From Streptomyces fumanus (GTDB lineage: Bacteria; Actinomycetota; Actinomycetes; Streptomycetales; Streptomycetaceae): a DNA stretch of 64,000 nt. The notes below the pieces were generated by a model that searched no databases, had not been told where the DNA came from, and saw only the letters and a program-made list of their open reading frames with translations. The DNA is taken from the NCBI RefSeq assembly GCF_014655295.1, contig NZ_BNBI01000006.1:372001-436000 (forward strand), given 5' to 3'. Position numbers and translations under genes: made by a program. Below are positions 1-8,419 of the stretch, one piece after another. Position 1 is the first letter of the stretch, and each line of letters begins with the position of its first letter.

Positions 1-2284
1 GCCGCGCTCGGACGGGGGCGGTCAGAAGCTGGTCATCGCCCGGGACAGCGGGGAGGCGACGCTGTGGCCGTCGCTGCCGGTGGGCGAGGTGATCCGCCGG
101 TACGAGGAGGAGTACGGCCGTACCGACGCGGAACCGGACGCGGTGCCCGCCGCTCCCGCGCGGGTCGACCTCAACCAGACGTCGTTCCTGCTGAGTCCTC
201 CGGAGTGGTTGCAGGAGGCGGCGGACAAGCTGGGTATCCCGGACAGCCGCCGGGGTGAGGGCGCGAAGGCGCCGATGCCGGGGGCCGGTGGGGGTGACGG
301 GGCGGTGCCGGGGGCGCCGGCCGGGGCCACGCCGTGGGCCGGGACCGACACCACCGCGGACGACGGTGACGACCGTTCCGTACCCCTGCCCGAGACGGTG
401 TTCGCGCCGCCGCTGACCGAGGAGGCGACGGCGGCGCCGGACGCCGAGACGGCACTGATGTCGGGCGGGAGCGGGCTTCCGCCGACGACGGAGGCGCCGG
501 CGGTGGGGTCGACGGAGGCGCCGGGTGCGCCGCCTGTGCCGGGTGCGCCGCCCGTGCCGGGTACGCCGCCCGGGTCGCCCGTGCCGGGTACGCCGTCCGT
601 GCCGAGTGCGCCGTCCGTGCCGGGTGCGTCGCCCGGGGCGCCCGTGCCGGGTGCGTCCGAGCGGCCGCTCGCGCCGCACGCCGGGGACATCGCCGACGCC
701 GCGACCAGCAAGGCGTCGCCCTCGCCGCAGCGGGGCGGGGGCGTGTCGACGCCGCCTCCGCCGAGCGCGCCGCCGAGCGTGCCGCCGGGGGTGCGGCCCG
801 GGAGTACGCCTCCGCCGCCGGCCTCCGCGCCGGGCGGTTACGTGCCGACGCAGCTCGCATCGCCCCTCGGCGGCGCGGACGGTCCCGGCCCCTCCGGTCC
901 GCCCGGGACACCCCCGGGTGGCGTCCACCATGCCGCGACGGTGCTGGCCGATCCCGGCCGTCCGGGCACCACGCCGCCCCCGCCGGGTCCGCCCGGCGCC
1001 CCCGCAACTCCCCCCGCGCCGGGAACCCCTGGCGTACCCGGCGCCCCCAAGCCCCCGGGCGCTCCCGGTGCCGTGCCCCCCGGGCAGGACGGCGTGCACC
1101 ACGCGGCGACCGTGCTGGCCACGCCCCCCGCGGGCGCCCCCGGCGCCGTACCGCCGCCCCACGGCGCCGTACCGCCGCCCCCCGGGTCCGTACCCCCGCC
1201 GGCCGCACCCCCCTTCGGTGCCGTGCCGCCGGGTGCCGCCCCGCAGCCGGGGGCCGTACCGCCCCCGGGAATGCCCCCGGCGTACGGATATCCGCCGCAG
1301 GTGCCGGGGCAGCCGACCGTCGGGCCCGGTTATCAGGCCGTGTTGCGGTACCGGGCGCACGACGGGTCCGAGCAGCAGGTGATCCGGCGTTCCGCGCCGG
1401 GCACCCCGCATCCGGAGTGGCAGATCTTCCACGAGCTGCGGGCCATGAACGTGCCCCCGGACCAGGTCCTGGAGCTGCACACGGAGCTGGAGTCCTGCGA
1501 GCTGCCGGGCGCGTACTGCGCACGGATGATCCGTGAGCAGTGGCCGCAGGCGCGGATCACCTCGATCGCCCCGTACGGCACGGATCACGCGAGCCGTCAG
1601 CAGGGGATGCGGGAACTTCTCGCGCACCAGGGCGAGTTGCATCAGGTCGCCGACGGTCCCGCGCGTCCGGCGCCGGTGCGCGCGCCGCTGCCGCCGGTGC
1701 CGCCCGCGCCGCCGGTGCCGCCGGAGGTCGTCGGGCAGGAGCTGGCCGGGGCGTTCGGGCCGGGGGTGTTCCGGTTCGAGCAGGCGGCGGTGGACCGGCA
1801 GGGCGTGCCGCCGATCGTGGCGCACACCCTGGTGGCGGCGGGACTGCCGCTGGACATGGGCCCGTTCTTCTGGGCGCAGGCCCAGCCGGGCCGTCCGGTG
1901 CCGACGCTGGCGGAACTGGCCGCCGAGCGCGGGGTGCAGCCGGCCCCGGACGCGGGTTCGTACCTGGTCGTCGGCAGTGACTTCGGCAAGGCGATCTGTG
2001 TGCAGTACGGCACGGCGAACATCGTGGCCGTGCCGGTGGAGGCCGGGCCGGGCGGGGCGCCGGTGCCGCCGCAGTTCGTGAACACCGGGCTGCCGGAGTT
2101 CGCGCGCTGCCTGGCGCTGCTGGGCCGGATGTGGCGGCTGCGGTACGGCCTGAACCAGGAGCAGGCGGGCCGCTGGACCGTCGACTTCCAGGCGCAGTTG
2201 GCCGCGCTGGACGCGGCGGCGCTGGGGTCGCCGGAGAGCTGGTGGTCGGTGCTGCTGGAGCAGATGTGGGACGGGTTGCTGTGA
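1..2284 (+). CDS. Deaminase-like / SUKH-4 domain fusion protein (5' truncated by window)
   Basis: The frame is open from base 2 to the stop at 2282-2284, so the real start lies before the window; 760 residues are visible. A GTG at 80 is in frame, but coding clearly continues upstream of it. After a short N-terminal end comes a very long Pro/Gly/Ala linker (about nt 260-1320) with repeated PGAP/VPGTP units and two copies of GVHHAATVLA. Next is a compact domain (nt ~1330-1640) with LHTELESCELPGAYC, which resembles the HxE and Cys pair zinc ligands of the polymorphic-toxin deaminase fold. The C-terminal ~180 residues (FRFEQAAV to the end) resemble SUKH-4 immunity proteins. Streptomyces carry such fusions, usually annotated only as SUKH-4 family. 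Substrate and deaminase activity are inference; the combination is discussed as a finding. Confidence 0.75.
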   Translation, partial: PRSDGGGQKLVIARDSGEATLWPSLPVGEVIRRYEEEYGRTDAEPDAVPAAPARVDLNQTSFLLSPPEWLQEAADKLGIPDSRRGEGAKAPMPGAGGGDGAVPGAPAGATPWAGTDTTADDGDDRSVPLPETVFAPPLTEEATAAPDAETALMSGGSGLPPTTEAPAVGSTEAPGAPPVPGAPPVPGTPPGSPVPGTPSVPSAPSVPGASPGAPVPGASERPLAPHAGDIADAATSKASPSPQRGGGVSTPPPPSAPPSVPPGVRPGSTPPPPASAPGGYVPTQLASPLGGADGPGPSGPPGTPPGGVHHAATVLADPGRPGTTPPPPGPPGAPATPPAPGTPGVPGAPKPPGAPGAVPPGQDGVHHAATVLATPPAGAPGAVPPPHGAVPPPPGSVPPPAAPPFGAVPPGAAPQPGAVPPPGMPPAYGYPPQVPGQPTVGPGYQAVLRYRAHDGSEQQVIRRSAPGTPHPEWQIFHELRAMNVPPDQVLELHTELESCELPGAYCARMIREQWPQARITSIAPYGTDHASRQQGMRELLAHQGELHQVADGPARPAPVRAPLPPVPPAPPVPPEVVGQELAGAFGPGVFRFEQAAVDRQGVPPIVAHTLVAAGLPLDMGPFFWAQAQPGRPVPTLAELAAERGVQPAPDAGSYLVVGSDFGKAICVQYGTANIVAVPVEAGPGGAPVPPQFVNTGLPEFARCLALLGRMWRLRYGLNQEQAGRWTVDFQAQLAALDAAALGSPESWWSVLLEQMWDGLL

Positions 2285-2306
2285 CCCGGTGACCCGGGCG
2301 TAACTG

Positions 2307-2350
2307 ACGTACAGGAGGAGGGGCCGGGGCCGGCCCCTCCTCCTGTACGT
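2307..2350 (+). terminator. Perfect 20-bp stem-loop terminator
   Basis: A 20-bp perfect inverted repeat (2307-2326 with 2331-2350) around a 4-nt GGGC loop starts 23 nt after the stop of the preceding gene. There is no U-tract, which is usual for Streptomyces terminators. It is followed by a GTGTAC-like short repeat up to about 2390. Confidence 0.85.
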
Positions 2351-2390
2351 GTAGGTGTACGTGTACGTGTGCGTGTAGGCGTGCGGAGTG
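2349..2390. repeat. GTGTAC-like microsatellite
   Basis: Directly after the terminator stem is a degenerate run of 6-nt units (GTGTAG, GTGTAC, GTGTAC, GTGTGC, GTGTAG). No coding potential is apparent and its role is unknown. Confidence 0.6.
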
Positions 2391-2484
2391 TCGCGCCGCG
2401 AACATCCCCCCTGATCCTTAAAGTCCGTTAAGTCCGAAAAATAACTACGTAAGACGGACGGATCGGGCGAACAGGGGTTTCCGT

Positions 2485-3369
2485 ATGAGCAGCGCGCCGG
2501 TGCCGCCCCGCGGTTTCGGGACCGTACGGGGGCGCGGTTACCGTCCCGAGCAGGTCGAGGCGTGTGCCGCGGCCCTCTCCCAGGAGCGGGACGCCGCCTG
2601 GGAGCGGGCCGCCCGGCTCACCGTGCTGGCCCGGGAGATGGCCGAGGAACTGGCCGCTCTGCGGGAGGTGGTGGCCGGGCTCGCCCCGCAGGACTACGCG
2701 GAGCTGGGCGAACGGGCCCAGCGGTTCTTCCGGTTGGCGCGGGAGGAGGCCGCGGCCCTGCGGGAGGAGGCGCGGGCGTACGCCGCCGGGGTGGAACAGC
2801 AGGCGCGCGCCTTCGCCGCCGGCGTCGATGAGGCCGCGCGGGCGCATGCCGACGCGGTACGTGCCGACGCCGACGAACACGCCCGGCAGCGGCTGCTCGC
2901 GGCGCGCGCCGAGGCCGACGAGGAGCGGGTCGGGGCCCGGCGCGAGGTCCGGGCCGGGCGCGGCGAGGCGCTGGCCGCGCTGCGCGAGGTGCGGCGGCGT
3001 ACCTCCGCGCTCCTCGCCGAGCAGGCCCGCGAGCACGCGGCGCGGTGGGCGGCGGCGGAGGCCGAGGAGGCGGAGCGGGTGGCCGCGCTGGAGGCGTGGG
3101 AGGCGGAGGCGGTGGCGCGGGCCGAGGGGGCGGTGGCCGTGGCCGAGCAGGAGCTGGCCGAGACCGTGGAGTGGGCCCGCCGGCTGCCGGAGGAGGCCCG
3201 CGCCCGGTCGGCGGAGCTGGTCGCCGAGGCCCGGGCCCGGGGCGAGCGGATCGCCCGGGAGACGGAACGGGTGCTGCGCGAGCACGGTGAGCGGTGGGAC
3301 GTCGTCCAGGCCCAGATGGACCAGGTCCGCAGCCGCATCACCGCGCTGACCGGCCGCGCCGTGGAGTGA
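2485..3369 (+). CDS. DivIVA/Scy-like coiled-coil protein
   Basis: 294 aa, ATG start after an AT-richer leader (2410-2460). The N-terminus (FGTVRGRGYRPEQVEACAAA) resembles the short membrane-binding/DivIVA-type head of Streptomyces Scy and FilP-like proteins. The rest (residues ~35-285) is almost entirely Ala/Glu/Arg heptad coiled coil with no predicted membrane segment. Relatives are often labelled cellulose-binding protein in Streptomyces annotation, a name I consider misleading. A cytoskeletal or polar-growth scaffold role is inferred from composition and head motif only. It is a single gene between a terminator and a convergent symporter gene. Confidence 0.75.
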   Translation: MSSAPVPPRGFGTVRGRGYRPEQVEACAAALSQERDAAWERAARLTVLAREMAEELAALREVVAGLAPQDYAELGERAQRFFRLAREEAAALREEARAYAAGVEQQARAFAAGVDEAARAHADAVRADADEHARQRLLAARAEADEERVGARREVRAGRGEALAALREVRRRTSALLAEQAREHAARWAAAEAEEAERVAALEAWEAEAVARAEGAVAVAEQELAETVEWARRLPEEARARSAELVAEARARGERIARETERVLREHGERWDVVQAQMDQVRSRITALTGRAVE

Positions 3370-3372
3370 CGC

Positions 3373-3458
3373 GGCCGCCGGCCGGCCGCACCGTGGGGCC
3401 CCGCCCCCTCGCCCCGGCCGCCGGCCGGCCGCACCGTAAGGGCCCGCCCCCTCACCCC
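3373..3458. repeat. 43-bp tandem duplication
   Basis: Two adjacent 43-bp copies (3373-3415 and 3416-3458) differ at only a few positions. Each holds GGCCGGCCGCACCGT and a CGCCCCCTC block. The second copy runs into the last codons and stop of the convergent symporter gene, so the duplication may have rewritten that C-terminus. Confidence 0.85.
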
Positions 3459-5059
3459 GCGCTCCGTACCGCCCCCGCCAGCAGCTCCGCCTCGCCCGCC
3501 TCGTACCTCCGGCGCTGTTCCTCCGTACGGCGGCGGCCGGAGGCGAGGGTGCCGAGCCAGCCCGCGAGGAAGCCGGCCGGGACGGAGACCAGGGCCGTGG
3601 TGGTGAACGGGAACCAGGCGAAGTCGGCGTCGGGGAAGGCGGCGACGGGGGTGCCGGAGACCAGGCTGGTGCCCGGGAGCAGGGCGAACACCGCGAGGCT
3701 GCCGCCGATCAGCGTGCACAGCAGGCCGGTACGGGTGTAGCGGCGCCAGAAGAGGCTGTAGACCAGCGCGGGGCAGAGCGCGGAGGCGCCCAGGCAGAAG
3801 GAGAGCGTGGCCAGCGGCTGGAGGCTGCGGTGCTGCACCAGCGTGGCCAGGGCGATCGCGGGGATGCCGACCGCCACCGCGGACAGCCGGGCCAGCGTCA
3901 TCTCCCGGCGGGGTGACAGCGCGCGGGCCCGCTGCGCGAACACGTCGTGGGCGAGGGAGTTGGCGCAGGCCAGGATCATGCCGGCGACCGAGGCGAGCAG
4001 GGTGAGGAACATCGCCGTGCCGACGGTGGTGAACAGGACGGTCTCCACCATGGTCACGTCGGTGCCGAAGGCGGCCCGGGAGCCCAGCAGGTACGCCGAG
4101 TTGCCGGCCGCGTCGGTCGCGGCGACCGTCTCCCGGCCGACCAGGGCGGTCGCGCCGAACCCGACGACGGTGACGACCAGCACGAACAGGGCGACCAGGG
4201 AGACCGCCCAGGACATCGACCGGCGGGCCTGGCGGGCGCCGGCGGCGGTGTACATGCGCATGGTGACGTGCGGGAGGCAGGCGCCGCCCAGCACCACCGC
4301 CAACTGGGAGGAGAGCATGTCCAGTCCGGGCCGGGGTCCGGCGGCGTACTCCAGGCCGGGGTGCAGGAACGCCTGGCCCGCGCCGCTGTTGCGGGCGGCG
4401 GCGAAGAGGGCGCCCGGGTTCCAGTGGAAGCGGTACAGCAGCAGGACGGTGACGACGGCGCCCGACCCGAGCAGCATCACGATCTTCAGGATCTGGATCA
4501 GGGCGGTGCCCTTCATCCCGCCGATCGCCGCGTAGCTGATCATCAGCGCGCCGACGCCGATGACGCAGCCGGTCCGCAGGGTCTCGCCGCTGAAGCCCAG
4601 CAGGAACGACATGAGCTGGCCGGTGCCGGCGAGCTGCACCAGCATCATCGGCAGCAGCGCGGCGATGGTCACCGCGCACGCCGTGATCCGCACCCCGCGG
4701 CCGGGGGTCTGCCGGGCCAGCACGTCGCCCATGGTGAACCGGCCCGCGTTGCGCAGCGGTTCGGCCATCAGGAACATCAGCAGCAGCAGGGAGAGCGCGG
4801 TACTGAGGGCCAGCACGACCCCGTCGAAGCCGAACAGGGCGATCACGCCGCCGGTGCCCAGCACGGTCGCCGCGGAGATGTAGTCGCCGGCGATGGCCAG
4901 GCCGTTGCGCATCGGCGACAGGGAGCTGTAGCCGGTGTAGAACTCGGCCAGGTCGTCGCGGTCCGGTCCGGTCATCACGCACAGCAGCAGGGTGACGGCG
5001 GCGACGGCCGAGAAGCCCACGAGCGCCATCGCCTGGGCGCCGTCGCTGAACCCGGTCAC
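3452..5059 (-). CDS. Sodium:solute symporter, acetate (ActP) type
   Basis: 535 aa integral membrane protein of the SSS family with about 13 hydrophobic helices; the region from YTGYSSLSPMRNGLAIAGDY onward matches the conserved sodium-site half of ActP-like symporters. The open frame extends much further upstream, but the GTG at 5059 overlaps the TGA of the upstream DUF485 gene by GTGA, the normal coupled arrangement for this pair, so I chose it. ActP-type carriers import acetate and other short monocarboxylates; the exact substrate is inferred. The C-terminal codons fall in the tandem duplication at 3373-3458. Confidence 0.85.
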   Translation of the reverse strand: MTGFSDGAQAMALVGFSAVAAVTLLLCVMTGPDRDDLAEFYTGYSSLSPMRNGLAIAGDYISAATVLGTGGVIALFGFDGVVLALSTALSLLLLMFLMAEPLRNAGRFTMGDVLARQTPGRGVRITACAVTIAALLPMMLVQLAGTGQLMSFLLGFSGETLRTGCVIGVGALMISYAAIGGMKGTALIQILKIVMLLGSGAVVTVLLLYRFHWNPGALFAAARNSGAGQAFLHPGLEYAAGPRPGLDMLSSQLAVVLGGACLPHVTMRMYTAAGARQARRSMSWAVSLVALFVLVVTVVGFGATALVGRETVAATDAAGNSAYLLGSRAAFGTDVTMVETVLFTTVGTAMFLTLLASVAGMILACANSLAHDVFAQRARALSPRREMTLARLSAVAVGIPAIALATLVQHRSLQPLATLSFCLGASALCPALVYSLFWRRYTRTGLLCTLIGGSLAVFALLPGTSLVSGTPVAAFPDADFAWFPFTTTALVSVPAGFLAGWLGTLASGRRRTEEQRRRYEAGEAELLAGAVRSAG

Positions 5060-5505
5060 CGTCCCGCCTCCCGGTGCGCGTCCCCGGCGCTCTCCGCGCG
5101 GATGCGGTCCGCGAGGGGGTCGACCCGGCGGCGCGCGGTGCGCTCGTACAGGGCGATGGCCAGCCAGGTGACGGGGAGCTGGAGCAGGGCGAGCAGCAGG
5201 CCGGTGGAGAGGCCGGGGGTGACCGTGCCGGTCAGTGAGGACGGGGCGAAGGCGGCGAGGCCGAGGAAGACCAGGAAGTAGCCGAGCGCGGCGAAGGTGG
5301 CCGTCCGCCGCTGCCGGCGGTAGGCGGTGCGCAGATTCCGCAGGTCCCGGTGGTGGCCGAGCGGCCTGCGGTACGGGGCGGGGGCCGGGGGCGCGGCCGG
5401 TGGGGGCGGGGGCGGGCCGGGCTGCCAGGGGTAGGTGAGGTACGGCGGGGAGGAGTCGTGGGGCGGGTGGTGGTGCCGGTGCGATGTGCGGGGGTCGTGG
5501 GACAT
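5056..5505 (-). CDS. DUF485 membrane protein, symporter partner
   Basis: 149 aa. A His/Pro-rich cytoplasmic N-terminus (residues 1-45) is followed by two transmembrane helices (about 70-88 and 97-118), as in DUF485 proteins that accompany ActP. The start has a clear AAGGAG box 7 nt upstream. The stop overlaps the symporter start by four bases, so the two are translationally coupled. The partner role is inferred from context; the biochemical function of DUF485 is not established. Confidence 0.85.
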   Translation of the reverse strand: MSHDPRTSHRHHHPPHDSSPPYLTYPWQPGPPPPPPAAPPAPAPYRRPLGHHRDLRNLRTAYRRQRRTATFAALGYFLVFLGLAAFAPSSLTGTVTPGLSTGLLLALLQLPVTWLAIALYERTARRRVDPLADRIRAESAGDAHREAGR

Positions 5506-5691
5506 CCCGGGGCTCCTTGCGCGGCTCGGGTCCGGTGGGGCGGACCGCGGGGAGGGTGGGGGGAGCCACGGACGGTACTCGCGGGGCCGGGGACGCGGAG
5601 GTCTTCCCGGGGCGGAGTGGTCGGAACGCCAGCCACCGGGGCGTTTCCTTGGGCAGGGGCCCTGTGCGGGCCCGGCCCGCCCTACCCGGAG

Positions 5692-7191
5692 TCAGTCCTT
5701 CGTGAGCACCGGGAACCGGCGCGGCGCCAGCACCAGCAGCACCAGGAAGGCGAGGGCCGCCGCGCTCGCCGCGCCCAGGTAGACGGCGTGCACCGCGTCG
5801 GCGATCGCGCGGCGGAAGGGCTCACCGGCCGTGCCGGAGTCCAGCGCGCGGGTCACCGCGTCCAGGTCGCCCGCGCCGCCGAGCCGCGCGGCCAGCACCC
5901 CGTTGGCGACGGCGCCGAAGACGGCCGCGCCCGCCGTCTGCCCGGTCTGCCGGCAGAACAGCACCGACGCCGTGGCCGTACCCCGCTCCGACCAGCCGAC
6001 CGTCGACTGCACGCCCACGATGAGCGGCAGTTGGAACAGTCCGAGGGCCGCGCCGAGCAGCAGCATCAGCGCGGCCGGCTGCCAGGCGTGGCCCGGGTAC
6101 GGCAGGAAGGGGAAGGCCAGCAGGATCAGGGTGGCCGTGCCGATGCCCAGCAGGGCGGTGTCGCGGAAGCCGATCCTGCGGTAGACGTGCTGGCTGAGCG
6201 CGGCCGACACCGGCCAGCTCAGCGTCCACACCGACAGCACGAACCCGGCCGCCACCGGCGCCAGCCCCAGCACGGACTGCGCGTACGTCGGCAGGAACAC
6301 CGTCGGCGCCACCATCAGCAGCCCCAGCGCGCCCAGCGCGAGATTGACCGCGGCGATGGTCCGGCGCCGCCACACCCAGCCCGGCATGATCGGGTCGGCC
6401 GCCCGGCGTTCGATCACCACCACGGCCACCAGCAGGACCAGGCCGGTGCCGAACAGCGTCAGCGAGGGCGCCGACCACCACGGCCAGGCGACCCCGCCCT
6501 GCACCAGCGCGGTCAGCAGCGCGCCGCCGCAGCCGAACACGGCCAGCGCGCCCGCCCAGTCCACCGGTGCGCGCGGGCCGGCCGCCTCCCGTCCGGGTTC
6601 GTGCAGATGACGGACGATCAGCCAGAGGGCGACCGCGCCGACCGGCAGGTTGACCAGGAAGATCCACCGCCAGTCGGCGTACGCGGCCAGCACCCCGCCC
6701 AGGCCGGGGCCGGCGACCGCGGACAGGGCCCACACGGTGGACAGCCGGGCCTGGATCTTCGGCCGTTCCTTCAGCGGGTACAGGTCGGCGGCGAGGGTCT
6801 GCACGGTGCCCTGGAGGGCGCCGCCGCCCAGGCCCTGCACGATCCGGAAGGCGATCAGGGCGCCCATGTTCCAGGCGAGCGCGCACAGCAGGGAGCCGAG
6901 CAGGAACAGGACGGCGCCCGCGACCAGGACGGGTTTGCGGCCGAAGGTGTCGGAGAGCTTGCCGTACACCGGGAGGGTGACGGTGACGGCGAGCAGATAG
7001 CCGGAGAACAGCCAGGAGAAGACGGAGAAGCCGCCGAGGTCGCCGACGATCTGCGGGACGGCGGTGGAGACGATGGTGGAGTCCAGCGCGGCCAGCGCCA
7101 TCGCCAGCATCAGCGCGGCGACGACGGGGCCGCGCCGTGCCGGGCCGGCCGGCCGTACGGTGTCGGGTGTCGCGGGTCTGGTGCTGCCCAC
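5692..7191 (-). CDS. MFS transporter, DHA2/EmrB-QacA family
   Basis: 499 aa, about 14 hydrophobic helices. The N-terminal ALDSTIVSTAVPQI motif and the antiporter motif C around AVAGPGLGG identify the 14-TM drug:H+ antiporter (DHA2) family. The GTG start at 7191 is preceded by GGAGG at good spacing; the longer upstream open frame reads through the leader and looks non-coding. It probably exports a lipophilic drug or self-made metabolite; the substrate is unknown. No adjacent regulator is present. Confidence 0.85.
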   Translation of the reverse strand: MGSTRPATPDTVRPAGPARRGPVVAALMLAMALAALDSTIVSTAVPQIVGDLGGFSVFSWLFSGYLLAVTVTLPVYGKLSDTFGRKPVLVAGAVLFLLGSLLCALAWNMGALIAFRIVQGLGGGALQGTVQTLAADLYPLKERPKIQARLSTVWALSAVAGPGLGGVLAAYADWRWIFLVNLPVGAVALWLIVRHLHEPGREAAGPRAPVDWAGALAVFGCGGALLTALVQGGVAWPWWSAPSLTLFGTGLVLLVAVVVIERRAADPIMPGWVWRRRTIAAVNLALGALGLLMVAPTVFLPTYAQSVLGLAPVAAGFVLSVWTLSWPVSAALSQHVYRRIGFRDTALLGIGTATLILLAFPFLPYPGHAWQPAALMLLLGAALGLFQLPLIVGVQSTVGWSERGTATASVLFCRQTGQTAGAAVFGAVANGVLAARLGGAGDLDAVTRALDSGTAGEPFRRAIADAVHAVYLGAASAAALAFLVLLVLAPRRFPVLTKD

Positions 7192-7630
7192 CCCGGGTTC
7201 CTCCCCTGAGTCCTGCGGTCGATGCCCCCTGCGCGAGTGCCGGGGATCAGCTTCCCACCTGAGCCGGTCGGCGCGGGAGGGCGGAGCCCGGGTGCGTCCG
7301 AAGGCGGAGGCCGGCCCCTGAGAAATCTCCACCGAGGGGTGGACCGCCCCTAGGGGTACCTCCGTACTACGGCTCGGGGAGGGTTCGTACCGGCGGAGGA
7401 CGAGCGGGGCCCGGCGGGCTCCATAGTCTGGCTGGGCGCCGTCGGGGGGCGGCGTACCGGAGCGTCGGAGGTGGGGTTTTCCCCCGCCGAAGAGTGCGCT
7501 GAGCACCAGCGCGCCCGAGGGTCCGGTTCCACCAGACTCGACGCATCGCACCGCCCGGTACCGCCGGGCGTCCCACCGCCGCACCGGCGGTCTCGTCCGC
7601 TCACTCGATGACCGACATAGGAGTCATGCC
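7192..7630. other. Divergent intergenic region
   Basis: About 440 bp between the exporter and the ABC operon with no convincing gene. It contains a perfect CCCCTAGGGG palindrome (7347-7356) inside a larger GC-rich dyad, and a candidate -10-like TAGTCT near 7425. Both divergent promoters should lie here. Confidence 0.5.
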
Positions 7631-8419
7631 ATGACATCGGCCGTATCCATTCCCAGGCAAGGAAGCGCCGGAGGGCGTACGGCCGTCGCCGCGCGGGCGC
7701 GGCAGGTCGTGAAGGCGTACGGGGCGGGGGAGACCCGGGTGGTCGCCCTGGACCACGTGGACGTGGACATAGCGCGCGGCCAGTTCACCGCGATCATGGG
7801 GCCCTCGGGGTCCGGGAAGTCCACGCTGATGCACTGCCTGGCCGGCCTGGACACCGTGACCTCCGGTCAGATCTATCTGGACGAGACCGAGATCACCGCC
7901 CTGAAGGACAAGCGGCTCACCCAGTTGCGCCGGGACCGGATCGGCTTCATCTTCCAGGCGTTCAACCTGCTGCCGACGCTGAACGCGCTGGAGAACATCA
8001 CGCTGCCCATGGACATCGCCGGCCGCAAACCCGACCAGGCGTGGCTGGACCGGGTGGTGGACACCGTCGGGCTCGCGGGGCGGCTCAAGCACCGGCCGAC
8101 CCAGTTGTCCGGCGGCCAGCAGCAGCGGGTGGCGGTGGCGCGGGCGCTGGCCGCCCGGCCCGAGATCATCTTCGGGGACGAGCCGACCGGCAATCTCGAC
8201 TCCCGGGCGGGCGCGGAGGTGCTGGGCTTCCTGCGCCGGTCCGTGGACGAACTCGGCCAGACCATCGTGATGGTCACCCACGACCCGGTCGCCGCCGGCT
8301 ACGCGGACCGGGTGCTCTTCCTCGCCGACGGCCGGATCGTCGACGAGATGCTCAAGCCCACCGCGGACGCCGTGCTGGACCGCATGAAGGACTTCGACGC
8401 CCGGGGGCGTACGTCATGA
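7631..8419 (+). CDS. ABC transporter ATP-binding protein, MacB/LolD type
   Basis: 262 aa. Walker A GPSGSGKST (57-65), Q-loop in FIFQAFNLLPT, signature LSGGQQQR (~159) and Walker B IIFGDEPTG (~178) are intact. The family powers MacB/FtsX-type permeases that act as mechanotransmitters rather than ordinary pumps. An AGGAG box precedes the ATG. Its stop overlaps the permease start (ATGA). It is strongly similar to the second ATPase at 35679-36449 in this window. Confidence 0.93.
   Translation: MTSAVSIPRQGSAGGRTAVAARARQVVKAYGAGETRVVALDHVDVDIARGQFTAIMGPSGSGKSTLMHCLAGLDTVTSGQIYLDETEITALKDKRLTQLRRDRIGFIFQAFNLLPTLNALENITLPMDIAGRKPDQAWLDRVVDTVGLAGRLKHRPTQLSGGQQQRVAVARALAARPEIIFGDEPTGNLDSRAGAEVLGFLRRSVDELGQTIVMVTHDPVAAGYADRVLFLADGRIVDEMLKPTADAVLDRMKDFDARGRTS

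Noticed and set aside
171..1523. 450-residue minus-strand open frame across the first gene
   Set aside because: Arg/Pro-rich shadow of the Pro-linker reading frame; no start context and codon pattern typical of antisense in high-GC DNA.
3947..5281. 444-residue plus-strand frame over the symporter
   Set aside because: Shadow of the membrane protein (Gln/Gly/His-rich); no coding third-position pattern.
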